Assembly: GCA_964483245.1 (NCBI GenBank)
Contig: CAZABP010000047.1
Span: forward strand, 1-34,215
Length of the DNA: 34,215 nucleotides
Direction of reading: 5' to 3'
Source of the DNA: CAZABP01 sp964483245
GTDB taxonomy: Bacteria; Planctomycetota; UBA1135; UBA2386
A model generated the notes under the pieces. That model made no database searches and was not told the origin of the DNA. It saw only the letters and a program-made list of their open reading frames with translations. Shown in pieces: positions 15,546-23,003 of the stretch; positions within the stretch are counted from its first letter, which is position 1, and every line of letters starts with the position of its first letter. A program made the translations under genes and the position numbers.

Positions 15546-16640
15546 ATGACCCGTCCGCTCTCGTTCGTGGCCACGCTGCTCGTGGCCGTCCCCGTCCTGG
15601 CACAGGAACCGTCCGGCGCGCCGGACATGGCCGCGATGATGCAGCCGGCGCCGCAGCTGCAGAAGTACGCGAAGCTGATCGGGCAGTGGGAGGGTGCCGG
15701 GACCTACACTCCCGCTGCGGGTGTAACGCCGATCGCGTGGACGGCGAAGGAATCCGGGAGCTGGGCGCTCGGGAACCACTTCGTCGAGCTGCGCACGCAC
15801 GTGCAGTTCGAGGGGCAGGTGCCGCCGCTGACGATCCGCTCGTTCTATGGCTTCGACAAGGAACGCCAGCAGCACACGATGGTCGCGGCGAACAGCTTTG
15901 GGCAGTGCTACGAGAAGGACGTGCACTGGGGGGAGCAGGGCGAGTTGGTCATGACGACCAGCGGCGTCGAGGATGGAAAGCCGTATCTGTCGCGCGAGAC
16001 CGTCGTGCTGCACGGTGACGGCTATGAGTTCCGCATCGAGACGTCGGTCGGGACCAGTCCGTTCTCGGCGAAGGTCGAGGGGAAGTTCCGCCGGCTCGCC
16101 GGGGATGCGCGCGTCGCCGAGACGGCGTTCACGGATCCCAAGCAGCCGGCGATGCAGACGCAACTGCAAGGCGAGCTCGGCAAGCTCGCGCGCATGTGCG
16201 GCCGCTGGCGGCTGACCGGCTCGATGAAGATGGGTGCTGACGCGCCGGAGATGGCGATCGCTGGGATCGAGACGATCGATCCGGTGTTCGGCGGTCAGGT
16301 GCTGTGCAACCACGTCGTCGGAGATCCGGCGCCGGAGATGGGCGGGTTCCGCTACGAGAGTTGGGGGTACACCGGTTGGGATGCCGGGCGCGGTTGCTTC
16401 CGGCAGGTCTACGTCAGCAACATGGGCGAGATCATGACGATGTCGGCGCGGCTCGCCGGCAGCGATCAGCTCGTGTCGACCTGGGAGGGCGTGCACATGG
16501 GGCAACCGTGCGCCGTGCGAGGGGTGATCACGTTCACCGGCGACGCGAAGAGCCCGATGCAGGTCTCATGCCATCGGCTGCAGGGCGGCGCCGCGCCGCT
16601 GTGCGATTTCCAGGCCGCATACGCGCCGGCGAAGTCGTGA
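15546..16640 (+). CDS. Secreted protein with two DUF1579 domains (first of a tandem pair)
   Basis: 364 residues from the ATG at 15546, chosen because GAGGAG lies just upstream at about 15534-15539 and the N-terminus is then a clean signal peptide (cleavage likely after VLA, before QEP). Two DUF1579-like domains follow. The first (about 36-185) begins QLQKYAKLIGQWEGAGTY and the second (about 204-360) begins ELGKLARMCGRWRLTGSMKM. Each shows the family pattern: a short helix, G-x-W, then antiparallel strands forming a lipocalin-like barrel, with FYGFDKERQQHTMVAANSFG in the first and the paired YESWGYTGWDAGRGCFRQVY in the second. DUF1579 has no established function; a barrel that binds a small hydrophobic ligand is a guess. 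The next gene is a paralogue. Confidence 0.86.
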   Translation: MTRPLSFVATLLVAVPVLAQEPSGAPDMAAMMQPAPQLQKYAKLIGQWEGAGTYTPAAGVTPIAWTAKESGSWALGNHFVELRTHVQFEGQVPPLTIRSFYGFDKERQQHTMVAANSFGQCYEKDVHWGEQGELVMTTSGVEDGKPYLSRETVVLHGDGYEFRIETSVGTSPFSAKVEGKFRRLAGDARVAETAFTDPKQPAMQTQLQGELGKLARMCGRWRLTGSMKMGADAPEMAIAGIETIDPVFGGQVLCNHVVGDPAPEMGGFRYESWGYTGWDAGRGCFRQVYVSNMGEIMTMSARLAGSDQLVSTWEGVHMGQPCAVRGVITFTGDAKSPMQVSCHRLQGGAAPLCDFQAAYAPAKS

Positions 16641-16755
16641 CCCGAGGGGGTGCCGACTGACGCCGTGAGCCCGCGGCTCGGGCGCGCAGGCGTGGCTTGC
16701 GCGTTCCGGGCCCGGAGATCGAATGTCCGGTCCACCGCGTGCGACGCGGGGTTCC

Positions 16756-16777
16756 GACCTCCTCTCGACCTCCTCTC
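16756..16777 (+). repeat. Two tandem copies of an 11-bp unit in the leader of the second DUF1579 gene
   Basis: GACCTCCTCTC occurs twice head to tail (16756-16766 and 16767-16777), 20 bp before the ATG. In RNA the CCUCCU core resembles the anti-Shine-Dalgarno end of 16S rRNA and could pair with purine-rich sequences, including part of the AAGGTGA site downstream. This may be a simple slippage duplication. Confidence 0.6.
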
Positions 16778-16796
16778 GAAGAACCAAGGTGATCCG

Positions 16797-17891
16797 ATGA
16801 ACTGTCGTCCGCTGCCGGCCCTGACGGCCGGGATGTTCTGCTTCCTGTTCCCGCTCGCCGCGCAGGAGAACGCCGGCGAGACCATGCAGGGGCCGGCCGG
16901 CCCGGCGGCCGAGCTCGTGCGCTATGAGCGCCTGCTGGGCGAATGGGCCGGCAAGGGGACCGTGCATCTCGAGCCGGGGCAACCAGGTCTTGCGTGGACG
17001 ATGAAGATGTCGTTCCGCAAGGCGCTCGGGGGGCACTTCTACGAGGAGAACGGGGAGATCAAGTTCGCCGACGAGTCGATGCCGCTGATGCGCGGGCGCG
17101 CGCTGTATGGGTACGACCGCGAGCAGAAGCGGTTCGTCGTCATCGGTGCCAACTCGTTCATGGGTGTCATCCTGCGTGAGATCCACTGGGGGAGCGGCGA
17201 GGAGATGATCATCGTCTCGTCGGGCGTCGAGCAGGGCGTGCCGTATGCCGATCGCGAAGTCATGACCGTCGGCAAGGACGTGATCCAATTCCGCGTGGAT
17301 CGCTCCGCCGGGGCGCAGCCGACGTTCGTGCACGTGCAGGGGAGCTTCGAGCGAACTGCTGCGCAGGCGCCGCCGGCAACGCCGGCCGAAGCCGCGATGG
17401 CCATGCCGGCCGTGATGCCCAACGGCGAGCTCGCCAAGCTGTCGCGCATGATCGGCAACTGGAAGATCCAGGGGACCATGGTGCCGATGCCCGGCGCGGG
17501 CGAGATGCCGATCTCCGGCACCGAGAGCGTCACGCTCGGTTTCGACGGCAACATCCTCACGTCGCACGTCGTCGGCGACCCTTCGCCGGCCATGGGCGGC
17601 GGGCACTACGAAGCGATCGGGTTCGTCGGCTGGGACGCCGAGCGGAACTGCTTCGAGTACGCGTACGCCGACAACATGGGGACCTCCGGCATCCTGGACG
17701 GCCGCGCCACCTCGCCGAACGAGATCGTCTACACCCTGGCCACGCCGATGATGGGCGCGCCCAGCACCACGCGCTCCATCACGCACTTCACCGACGACCC
17801 CACGCATCCGATCACGATCACGTCCGATCGCCTGCACGGTGGCATGCCGGCCTACCGCGAGTTCTCCGCGAAGTACTCGCCCAAGCAGTAG
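16797..17891 (+). CDS. Secreted protein with two DUF1579 domains (second of a tandem pair)
   Basis: 364 residues from the ATG at 16797, the same length as the upstream paralogue. The start is fixed by the AAGGTGAT ribosome-binding site and a signal peptide (MNCRPLPALTAGMFCFLFPL, then AAQEN). The first DUF1579 domain begins near LVRYERLLGEWAGKGTVHL and contains LYGYDREQKRFVVIGANSFM; the second begins ELAKLSRMIGNWKIQGTMV and contains EAIGFVGWDAERNCFEYAYADNMG. A Pro/Ala linker (about 186-201) joins them. Corresponding motifs sit at nearly the same residue numbers in both genes, so a two-domain ancestor was duplicated as a unit. Function unknown. A REP-like palindrome begins 12 bp after the stop and may end the transcript. 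Confidence 0.86.
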   Translation: MNCRPLPALTAGMFCFLFPLAAQENAGETMQGPAGPAAELVRYERLLGEWAGKGTVHLEPGQPGLAWTMKMSFRKALGGHFYEENGEIKFADESMPLMRGRALYGYDREQKRFVVIGANSFMGVILREIHWGSGEEMIIVSSGVEQGVPYADREVMTVGKDVIQFRVDRSAGAQPTFVHVQGSFERTAAQAPPATPAEAAMAMPAVMPNGELAKLSRMIGNWKIQGTMVPMPGAGEMPISGTESVTLGFDGNILTSHVVGDPSPAMGGGHYEAIGFVGWDAERNCFEYAYADNMGTSGILDGRATSPNEIVYTLATPMMGAPSTTRSITHFTDDPTHPITITSDRLHGGMPAYREFSAKYSPKQ

Positions 17892-17902
17892 CCCGTTGCG
17901 CG

Positions 17903-17956
17903 GGTGTCTGACACCTGCTGTACCGGTACACCCGGTGTCAGACACCTACGCGGCGG
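17903..17956. repeat. REP-like palindrome, left of the RAYT gene
   Basis: GGTGTCTGACACC (17903-17915) and its inverse GGTGTCAGACACC (17934-17946) flank a perfect 12-bp palindrome TGTACCGGTACA (17919-17930). CTAC at 17946-17949 is the complement of the GTAG foot that REP elements carry beside their hairpin. The last 34 bp (17923-17956) reappear inverted at 19029-19062 with one mismatch. The element sits between the second DUF1579 gene and the transposase gene. Confidence 0.85.
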
Positions 17957-18033
17957 CCTTCGGGGATCCGTAGGAAGAATTGTCGCCTCGCAAGGGCGAA
18001 CCGCGCGCCGGCGGGTGCCACAGGACATGTGGC

Positions 18034-19047
18034 ATGAGTCGGAAACCAAGACGCGACCCGCCCGATGGCTGGCATCACGTGGGTAACCGGGGCCAGGCGC
18101 ACCGGTCTGTCTTCACGAGCGCCAACGAGGCGGGACTCTTTTTCGAAGCAATGTCGCGCGGCATCCAGCACACGGGCATCGAGATCCACGCCTGCACGGT
18201 GCTGGCAACGCACTTCCACCTGCTGGTGCGCAGCCCGGGCGATGCCTTGGCGAAGTGCATGCAGATCGCGAAGAGCTGGTTCGTCAGGAAGTTCAACAAG
18301 TCCCATGAGCGCGACGGGTCCCTGTTCAGTTCGCGCTTCTGGAACCGGTTGCTGGTCGACTTGACCGACCGGATCCTCGTGACGCGCTACATCGATGCGA
18401 ATCCGGTGCGCGCGGGTCTCGTAGCGCGGAGCATCGATCACCCCTGGGGCAGCGCGCACCACTATTCGCACCTGGCAGGTCCCCCGTGGCTCAATCGAAC
18501 CTGGGTCGAATCGATCGTCGCCGGACAGCAGCCCTACCGACCCCAGGAGTACGACTCGTGGTCGAGCCACGGACGCGATCTGGCCTGCTGGCTGACGGAG
18601 AGGCGGTTCCTGTTCGGAGCCGGCCCGATCGATCCCGCCGACTACCTGCCGGGGCCCGGTGAGGACCCGCGCGCGCATGTCCGCGCCTGGCTCGACCGGA
18701 ACCACCGGATTGCGGACGGAGCCGCACTACGCTGGCCGATCACGACGCCGGACCTGATCCTCGCCGAAGTCGCGTCCGCTCAGGCTACGCGCGGCGAATG
18801 GAGGATCCTGCTCAGCCGTTGCTGGCGTGATGCCTGGACTCTGCTCCGGGTCGGTCTCCTTCGTAACGCCTGCGGCCTCAGTCTGCGTGAGACCGCTACC
18901 CTGCTGCAACTCTCGACCAGCGCGGCCGAACGTGCGTCGCGATCGCATGAGCAGACGCTCCTGATGGATCGCGAGTACTCGGAGCTCCACGAGCGCCTCC
19001 TGGCCGCGTCCGTGCACACACTGCAAGACCGCCGCGTAGGTGTCTGA
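18034..19047 (+). CDS. REP-associated tyrosine transposase (RAYT, IS200-like HUH/Y1 family)
   Basis: 337 residues from the ATG at 18034, with AGGA at 18022-18025; an upstream in-frame start at 17980 would add 18 residues unlike the family. The N-terminus GWHHVGNRGQAHRSVF matches the family start. The HUH metal-binding motif is HFH at 60-62 (ATHFHLLVRS). Tyr119 in RYIDANPVRAGLV lies in the segment conserved in these transposases; I cannot say for certain which Tyr is catalytic. The protein is longer than common RAYTs. The extra C-terminal part (about 150-337) has a helix-turn-helix-like stretch NACGLSLRETATLLQLSTSA (about 275-294), resembling the DnaA-like C-terminal part of some large family members. 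The last codons and the stop lie inside the right-hand repeat, so repeat and gene are physically joined. Confidence 0.9.
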   Translation: MSRKPRRDPPDGWHHVGNRGQAHRSVFTSANEAGLFFEAMSRGIQHTGIEIHACTVLATHFHLLVRSPGDALAKCMQIAKSWFVRKFNKSHERDGSLFSSRFWNRLLVDLTDRILVTRYIDANPVRAGLVARSIDHPWGSAHHYSHLAGPPWLNRTWVESIVAGQQPYRPQEYDSWSSHGRDLACWLTERRFLFGAGPIDPADYLPGPGEDPRAHVRAWLDRNHRIADGAALRWPITTPDLILAEVASAQATRGEWRILLSRCWRDAWTLLRVGLLRNACGLSLRETATLLQLSTSAAERASRSHEQTLLMDREYSELHERLLAASVHTLQDRRVGV

Positions 19048-19062
19048 CACCCGGTGTACCGG
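19029..19062. repeat. REP-like half element, right of the RAYT gene
   Basis: Thirty-four bases are the reverse complement of 17923-17956 with one mismatch. The copy contains GTAG (19036-19039), GGTGTCTGACACC (19039-19051) and TGTACCGG (19055-19062), then stops where the left copy continues. It encodes the last codons of the transposase, including its TGA. It also lies between the convergent transposase and pntB genes, where the hairpin may stop transcription from both sides. Confidence 0.83.
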
Positions 19063-19072
19063 GGAATCCGCG

Positions 19073-20482
19073 CTACAGCGCTTTCGTCTCGGCGACGAGT
19101 TCCTGCAACGCCTGCTTGGCGTCCTGGAACATCATCAAGCAGTTCTCCGCCTCGAACAGCGGGTTCTTGATCCCGGCGTAACCCGGACTCAGTGAGCGCT
19201 TGATGACGACGACGGTGCGGGCGTGATCGACGTCGAGGATCGGCATGCCGGCGATCGGCGACTGGGGGTCGGTGCGCGCGGCGGGGTTCACGACGTCGTT
19301 GGCGCCGACGACGACGACGACGTCGGTGTTCTTGAAGTCGGCATTGATCTGATCCATCTCGACGAGCTTGTCGTACGGCACGTCCGACTCGGCGAGCAGG
19401 ACGTTCATGTGACCCGGCATGCGTCCGGCGACGGGATGGATGGCGTAGCGCACGTTGGTGCCACGCTGTTCGAGCAGATCGCCGAGCTCGCGCAGGATGT
19501 GCTGTGCCTGGCTGACCGCGAGGCCATACCCCGGCACCATGATGACCTGCTGCGCGCCGTCGAACAGCAGCGCGATCTCCTCGGCGCCGGCACTCTTGAC
19601 GCCCTTGTAGTCGGTCGCGTCCTTGGCGACGGTGTCGTCGCCGATGCCGCCGGCGAGCACGTTGCCGAGCGAGCGGTTCATCGCCTTGCACATGATCTGC
19701 GTCAGGATCAGCCCCGACGCACCGACCAACGCACCGGCGACGACGAGCAGCGGGTTCTTGACCACGAACCCGCTCATCGCCGCGGCGACGCCGGAATACG
19801 AGTTGAGCAGCGACACGACGACCGGCATGTCCGCACCGCCGATCGGCAGCACGACCGACACGCCGAGCACGAGCGCAATCGCGCTCAGCAGCAGTGACGC
19901 GACGAACCAGCTGAACCCGCCGGTCGCCCAGTGGATCAGCCACAGCGACACGACGACCGCCGCGACCGCCAGCACCAGATGCGCGATGTTGCGCTGCGCC
20001 GATGGCAGCGGATGCGGGATCTTCTTGCCCTGCAGCTTGAGATACGCGACGCCGCTCCCGCTGAACGTCGCCAGCCCGATCAGGATGCTGAGCGGATACG
20101 TCACGGAGTCGAGCAACGCGTGATTCTCGGTCAGCGACATTCCACTGACCGTGTCCTGGCCGAGCATCGACATCGCGACCAGCGCCGAGGCACCGCCGCC
20201 GAACCCGTTCAACGCCGCGACCATCTCCGGCATCGCGGTCATCTGCACGGTGCGCGCGAGATACAGCCCGATTCCACCGCCGACGATCAACCCGGCGATC
20301 AGGACGAACCAGGCCTGCTCCTGGAAGTCCTGCAGCACGACACCGACGATCGCCAGCAGCATGCCGAGCGCCGCGAGCTGATTGCCGCTCTTGGCGGTCT
20401 TGACGCGCGACAGCCGCTTGATACCGAGGATGAACAGCAGCGTCGAGGCGAGATACAGCAGTTCGAAGAGGATCTCCTGCAC
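19073..20482 (-). CDS. pntB: NAD(P) transhydrogenase beta subunit
   Basis: 469 residues. With the two alpha proteins encoded upstream it forms the proton-translocating transhydrogenase, which uses the proton gradient to reduce NADP+ with NADH. The N-terminal two thirds hold about nine membrane helices (domain II), with GFGGGASALVAMSML (about 73-87) and SYSGVAAAMSGFVVKNPLL (about 229-247). The C-terminal domain III binds NADP(H): PGYGLAVSQAQHILREL (about 316-332), VAGRMPGHMNVLLAESDVPY, VVVVGANDVVNPAA (about 391-404) and VIKRSLSPGYAGIKNPLF. The start is GTG at 20482, 7 bp after the pntAB stop; longer frames overlap pntAB. The gene ends 25 bp from the convergent transposase gene. Confidence 0.96.
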   Translation of the reverse strand: MQEILFELLYLASTLLFILGIKRLSRVKTAKSGNQLAALGMLLAIVGVVLQDFQEQAWFVLIAGLIVGGGIGLYLARTVQMTAMPEMVAALNGFGGGASALVAMSMLGQDTVSGMSLTENHALLDSVTYPLSILIGLATFSGSGVAYLKLQGKKIPHPLPSAQRNIAHLVLAVAAVVVSLWLIHWATGGFSWFVASLLLSAIALVLGVSVVLPIGGADMPVVVSLLNSYSGVAAAMSGFVVKNPLLVVAGALVGASGLILTQIMCKAMNRSLGNVLAGGIGDDTVAKDATDYKGVKSAGAEEIALLFDGAQQVIMVPGYGLAVSQAQHILRELGDLLEQRGTNVRYAIHPVAGRMPGHMNVLLAESDVPYDKLVEMDQINADFKNTDVVVVVGANDVVNPAARTDPQSPIAGMPILDVDHARTVVVIKRSLSPGYAGIKNPLFEAENCLMMFQDAKQALQELVAETKAL

Positions 20483-20489
20483 GGCCGGG

Positions 20490-20762
20490 TCAATCCTTCT
20501 TCCTGAACATCGACAGCATGCGGTCGGTGACGAGGAATCCACCGACCACATTGATCATCGCGAACACGATCGCGACGAACGCGAGCCCGAGCGACAGCCA
20601 GCCCTCACCGGCGTCGGCGGCGACGACCGCACCGACGATCGTGATCCCGGAGATCGCATTCGCGCCGGACATCAGCGGCGTGTGCAGCGTCGGCGGCACC
20701 TTCGTGATCAGCTCGAGGCCGAGCAGCGCGGCGATCATGAACAGGAACAGCATCAGAAACAT
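20490..20762 (-). CDS. pntAB: NAD(P) transhydrogenase alpha subunit, membrane part
   Basis: 90 residues. In three-gene transhydrogenases the alpha chain is split; this small protein supplies the alpha membrane helices. Three hydrophobic helices are visible: FLMLFLFMIAALLGLELIT (2-20), a middle one around NAISGITIVGAVVAAD (36-51), and WLSLGLAFVAIVFAMINVVG (56-75). The segment KVPPTLHTPLMSGANAISG is a strong family signature. A ribosome-binding site GGGAGGT ends about 8 bases before this ATG. A GTG two codons earlier at 20768 overlaps the pntAA stop and is an alternative start. Its position between pntAA and pntB matches the Rhodospirillum-like arrangement. Confidence 0.95.
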   Translation of the reverse strand: MFLMLFLFMIAALLGLELITKVPPTLHTPLMSGANAISGITIVGAVVAADAGEGWLSLGLAFVAIVFAMINVVGGFLVTDRMLSMFRKKD

Positions 20763-20764
20763 CG

Positions 20765-21904
20765 TCACGCACCTCCCTTGCCGGCCAGCGCCTGCGCCAC
20801 GCCGGCATGCTTGATCTCGCCATCGCGCACGACGCAGGTCGCCGTCACGCACTCGTCGTCCCACTTCGGCTCGAGCTTGCCCTTGGGCAGCACGAGCTCG
20901 AGAAAACCCTGCACATTGCGGCTGAACATCCGGCTCGCGTCACCGGCCTTCTGCGCCGGCAGGTTGACGTCGCCGATCACGAGCACACCGTGCCGCTCGA
21001 CACGCTCACCGCGCACGCTCCCCTCGACGTTGCCGCCGGTCTCGACCGCGAGATCGACGACGACCGAACCCGGCCGCATCGCCGCCAGCATGTCGTCGGT
21101 CACCAGCCGCGGCGCCTGGCGCCCCGGAATCGCCGCCGTCGTGATCACGACGTCCGCCGCCGCGACGTGCGCGCGCACGATCTCGCGCTGCTTGTCGAGC
21201 TGCTCCTGGCTCTGCTCCTTCGCATAGCCGGCCGCGGTTTCGCCGCCCTGGATCGTCGTGTCGACGAACTTGGCGCCCAGGCTCTCGACCTGCTCCTTCA
21301 CCGCCGGCCGCACGTCGTTCGCCTCGACGACCGCGCCGAGCCGGCGCGCCGTCGCGATCGCCTGCAACCCGGCCACACCAACACCCATGATGAACACCTT
21401 CGCCGGCTTGAGCGTCCCAGCCGCGGTCATCAGCAGCGGGAACAGCTTGGGCAGCGCCGCCGCCGCGAGCAGCACCGCCTGGTAGCCAGCGGTCGTCGCC
21501 TGGCTGGAGAGGATGTCCATCTTCTGCGCGCGCGTGATGCGCGGCATCAGGTCGAGCGCGAACGCCGTCACGTTCCGCCCGGCGAGCGCCTGCACGGTCG
21601 GCACCGCGGTCAGCGGCTGCATGCTGCAGACCAACATCGAACCCGGCCGCAGCGCCGCCACCTCCTCCGGCTCCGGCGTGCGCACGCGCAGCACGACGTC
21701 GGCCCCGCCGTAACCATCGGCCGGCTCGACCAGCTTCGCGCCCGCCGCGGCGTACTCGTGATCCGCGATGCCGGCGCCGATCCCGGCACCGGCCTGCAAT
21801 TGGACCTCGATACCGAGCTTGGCCCAGGCCTTGACCGAGTCTGGCGTCGCTGCGACGCGCCGCTCGGCTGCCTCGGTCTCCTTCGGCACGAACAGGGTGA
21901 CCAT
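20765..21904 (-). CDS. pntAA: NAD(P) transhydrogenase alpha subunit, NAD-binding part
   Basis: 379 residues from the ATG at 21904, with GAGG six bases upstream. This soluble domain I binds NAD(H) and passes hydride to domain III in PntB. Family motifs are VPKETEAAERRVAATPDSV (6-24), the PRITRAQKMDILSSQATTAG segment (121-140), GVGVAGLQAIATARRLGAVV (174-193, Rossmann nucleotide-binding turn), the mobile-loop region around KFVDTTIQGGETAAGYAKE, and TTAAIPGRQAPRLVT (about 262-276). It resembles alanine dehydrogenase, from which it is separated by its pnt neighbours. It is the first gene of the leftward pnt operon and lies back to back with pyrF. Confidence 0.96.
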   Translation of the reverse strand: MVTLFVPKETEAAERRVAATPDSVKAWAKLGIEVQLQAGAGIGAGIADHEYAAAGAKLVEPADGYGGADVVLRVRTPEPEEVAALRPGSMLVCSMQPLTAVPTVQALAGRNVTAFALDLMPRITRAQKMDILSSQATTAGYQAVLLAAAALPKLFPLLMTAAGTLKPAKVFIMGVGVAGLQAIATARRLGAVVEANDVRPAVKEQVESLGAKFVDTTIQGGETAAGYAKEQSQEQLDKQREIVRAHVAAADVVITTAAIPGRQAPRLVTDDMLAAMRPGSVVVDLAVETGGNVEGSVRGERVERHGVLVIGDVNLPAQKAGDASRMFSRNVQGFLELVLPKGKLEPKWDDECVTATCVVRDGEIKHAGVAQALAGKGGA

Positions 21905-21978
21905 GCGTAGCCTCGTCTCGATCTGCGGTGTGTGTGCGCCCGGCCGTGCGGCCGCGCCGTGTTGCTCCGGACCTGCAA

Positions 21979-22017
21979 GCAGTGCGGTCGAGGGTCGCGG
22001 CCGCGAGGCCGCACTGC
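21979..22017. repeat. Nested palindrome between pntAA and pyrF
   Basis: Perfect 9-bp arms GCAGTGCGG (21979-21987) and CCGCACTGC (22009-22017) enclose a perfect 12-bp palindrome TCGCGGCCGCGA (21995-22006). It lies in the 223-bp divergent gap, about 75 bp from pntAA and 110 bp from pyrF. It could be an operator shared by both operons, a cruciform, or a repeat element. The rest of the gap shows no gene. Confidence 0.65.
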
Positions 22018-22089
22018 GGGGGCGAAAGGAAACAGCCAACGACGACCGCGCGCCACCCTTCGCGCACGCAGATGCTGCGTCCGGGGCGA

Positions 22090-22118
22090 TTCGCAATCGC
22101 TGCCGCCAGGGGTAGGCT
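22090..22118 (+). promoter_or_regulatory. Candidate promoter for the pyrF-bsh operon, apparently leaderless
   Basis: TTCGCA (22090-22095, four of six consensus bases) and TAGGCT (22113-22118, three of six) are 17 bp apart. The -10 box ends only 9 bp before the pyrF ATG, so the transcript would start at or next to the start codon. pyrF has no ribosome-binding site, which agrees. Confidence 0.36.
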
Positions 22119-22127
22119 CTGCCGCCG

Positions 22128-23003
22128 ATGGGTGGCGGGTTCGGCAACCGGCTGGCGGCGCGGGTGCTCGGCGACGGCCTGGCACCGGCGGTCGTCGGTC
22201 TCGACCCCCGGCTCGAAGCGCTACCGCGCACGCTGCAGCCAGACGCCGCACCGGCGCAGCGAATTGCATCGTTCTACGCCGAGCTGCTGCCGCGGCTCGC
22301 CCGCCACGTCCCGGCGGTCAAGCCGAACATCGCGTTCTTCGAGCGCTTCGGCAGCGCAGGTTTCGCCGCCTACGAGGAGACCTGCCGGCGCGCGCGCGCG
22401 GCCGGCCTGCTGGTGATCGGCGACGTCAAGCGCGGCGACATCGGTTCCACGGCCGAGGCCTACGCTGCGATCCACCTCGACCTCGCCGACGCGGTCACGC
22501 TGCATCCGCTGCTCGGCACCGACTCGCTGCAACCGTTCTTCGCCCGCTGCCGCGACGAAGGGCGCGCCGTGTTCCTGCTCGTCCGCACGAGCAACCCGGG
22601 CGCCGCCGAGTTCCAGCAGCTCCCGGTTCCGGGCGGCACGCTGTCGGATGCGCTGGCACGCGCGGTCGAGCAGTGGAACCGCGAGCTGCCGCGCGCTGCC
22701 GGCTACGGTCCGGTCGGCGCCGTCGTCGGCGCGACCTGGCCGGACGAACTCGCCCGCCTGCGCCGTGCGATGCCGAGCGCCTGGCTGCTGCTGCCCGGCG
22801 TCGGGGCCCAGGGCGCGCACGCCGAGGACGTGGCGGCGGCGTTCGATGCGCGCGGTCTCGGCGGCCTCGTCAGCTCGAGCCGCGCCGTGATCCAGGCGTT
22901 CGCCCCCGACGACCGCGACTGGCTCGACCACATCGACCGCGCCGCGGCGGCATTCGCGCAGGAAGTCCGGCGCGTCAGCCGCGCCGCGGAGCAGCCGCGA
23001 TGA
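22128..23003 (+). CDS. pyrF: Orotidine 5'-phosphate decarboxylase (long type)
   Basis: 291 residues. It catalyses the last step of UMP synthesis, removing CO2 from orotidine monophosphate in the cytoplasm. The length and spacing fit the longer bacterial type. The catalytic D-x-K-x-x-D set is Asp99, Lys101 and Asp104 in GDVKRGDIGSTAEAY, and an earlier active-site Lys is in AVKPNIAFFE (about 63-72). The phosphate-binding end appears as LLLPGVGAQGAHAEDV (about 220-235) and LVSSSRAVIQAF. It is the first gene of a tightly spaced run and its TGA overlaps the bshC start (ATGA). No metabolic link to bacillithiol is known, other than that UMP leads to UDP-GlcNAc, a BshA substrate. Confidence 0.94.
   Translation: MGGGFGNRLAARVLGDGLAPAVVGLDPRLEALPRTLQPDAAPAQRIASFYAELLPRLARHVPAVKPNIAFFERFGSAGFAAYEETCRRARAAGLLVIGDVKRGDIGSTAEAYAAIHLDLADAVTLHPLLGTDSLQPFFARCRDEGRAVFLLVRTSNPGAAEFQQLPVPGGTLSDALARAVEQWNRELPRAAGYGPVGAVVGATWPDELARLRRAMPSAWLLLPGVGAQGAHAEDVAAAFDARGLGGLVSSSRAVIQAFAPDDRDWLDHIDRAAAAFAQEVRRVSRAAEQPR

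Larger units (their letters stand above)
17903..19062 (+). mobile_element. RAYT-type unit: HUH/Y1 transposase between REP-like inverted repeats
   Basis: A single-strand-type transposase gene lies between a full REP-like palindrome on the left and a half copy on the right, in inverted orientation. RAYTs are usually single-copy, domesticated relatives of IS200/IS605 transposases associated with REP palindromes elsewhere in the genome. No target-site duplication is expected for this class, and none was seen. Whether other copies of the repeat exist in the genome cannot be judged from this window. Confidence 0.75.

Noticed and set aside
19048..19072. A target-site duplication around the RAYT unit
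   Set aside because: No matching direct repeat flanks the two REP-like ends, and this transposase class does not normally create one.
21932..22999. An upstream extension of the bshC reading frame covering pyrF
   Set aside because: The extension is Arg/Ala-rich with no homology, whereas pyrF in the other frame has its full active site; bshC starts at 23000.
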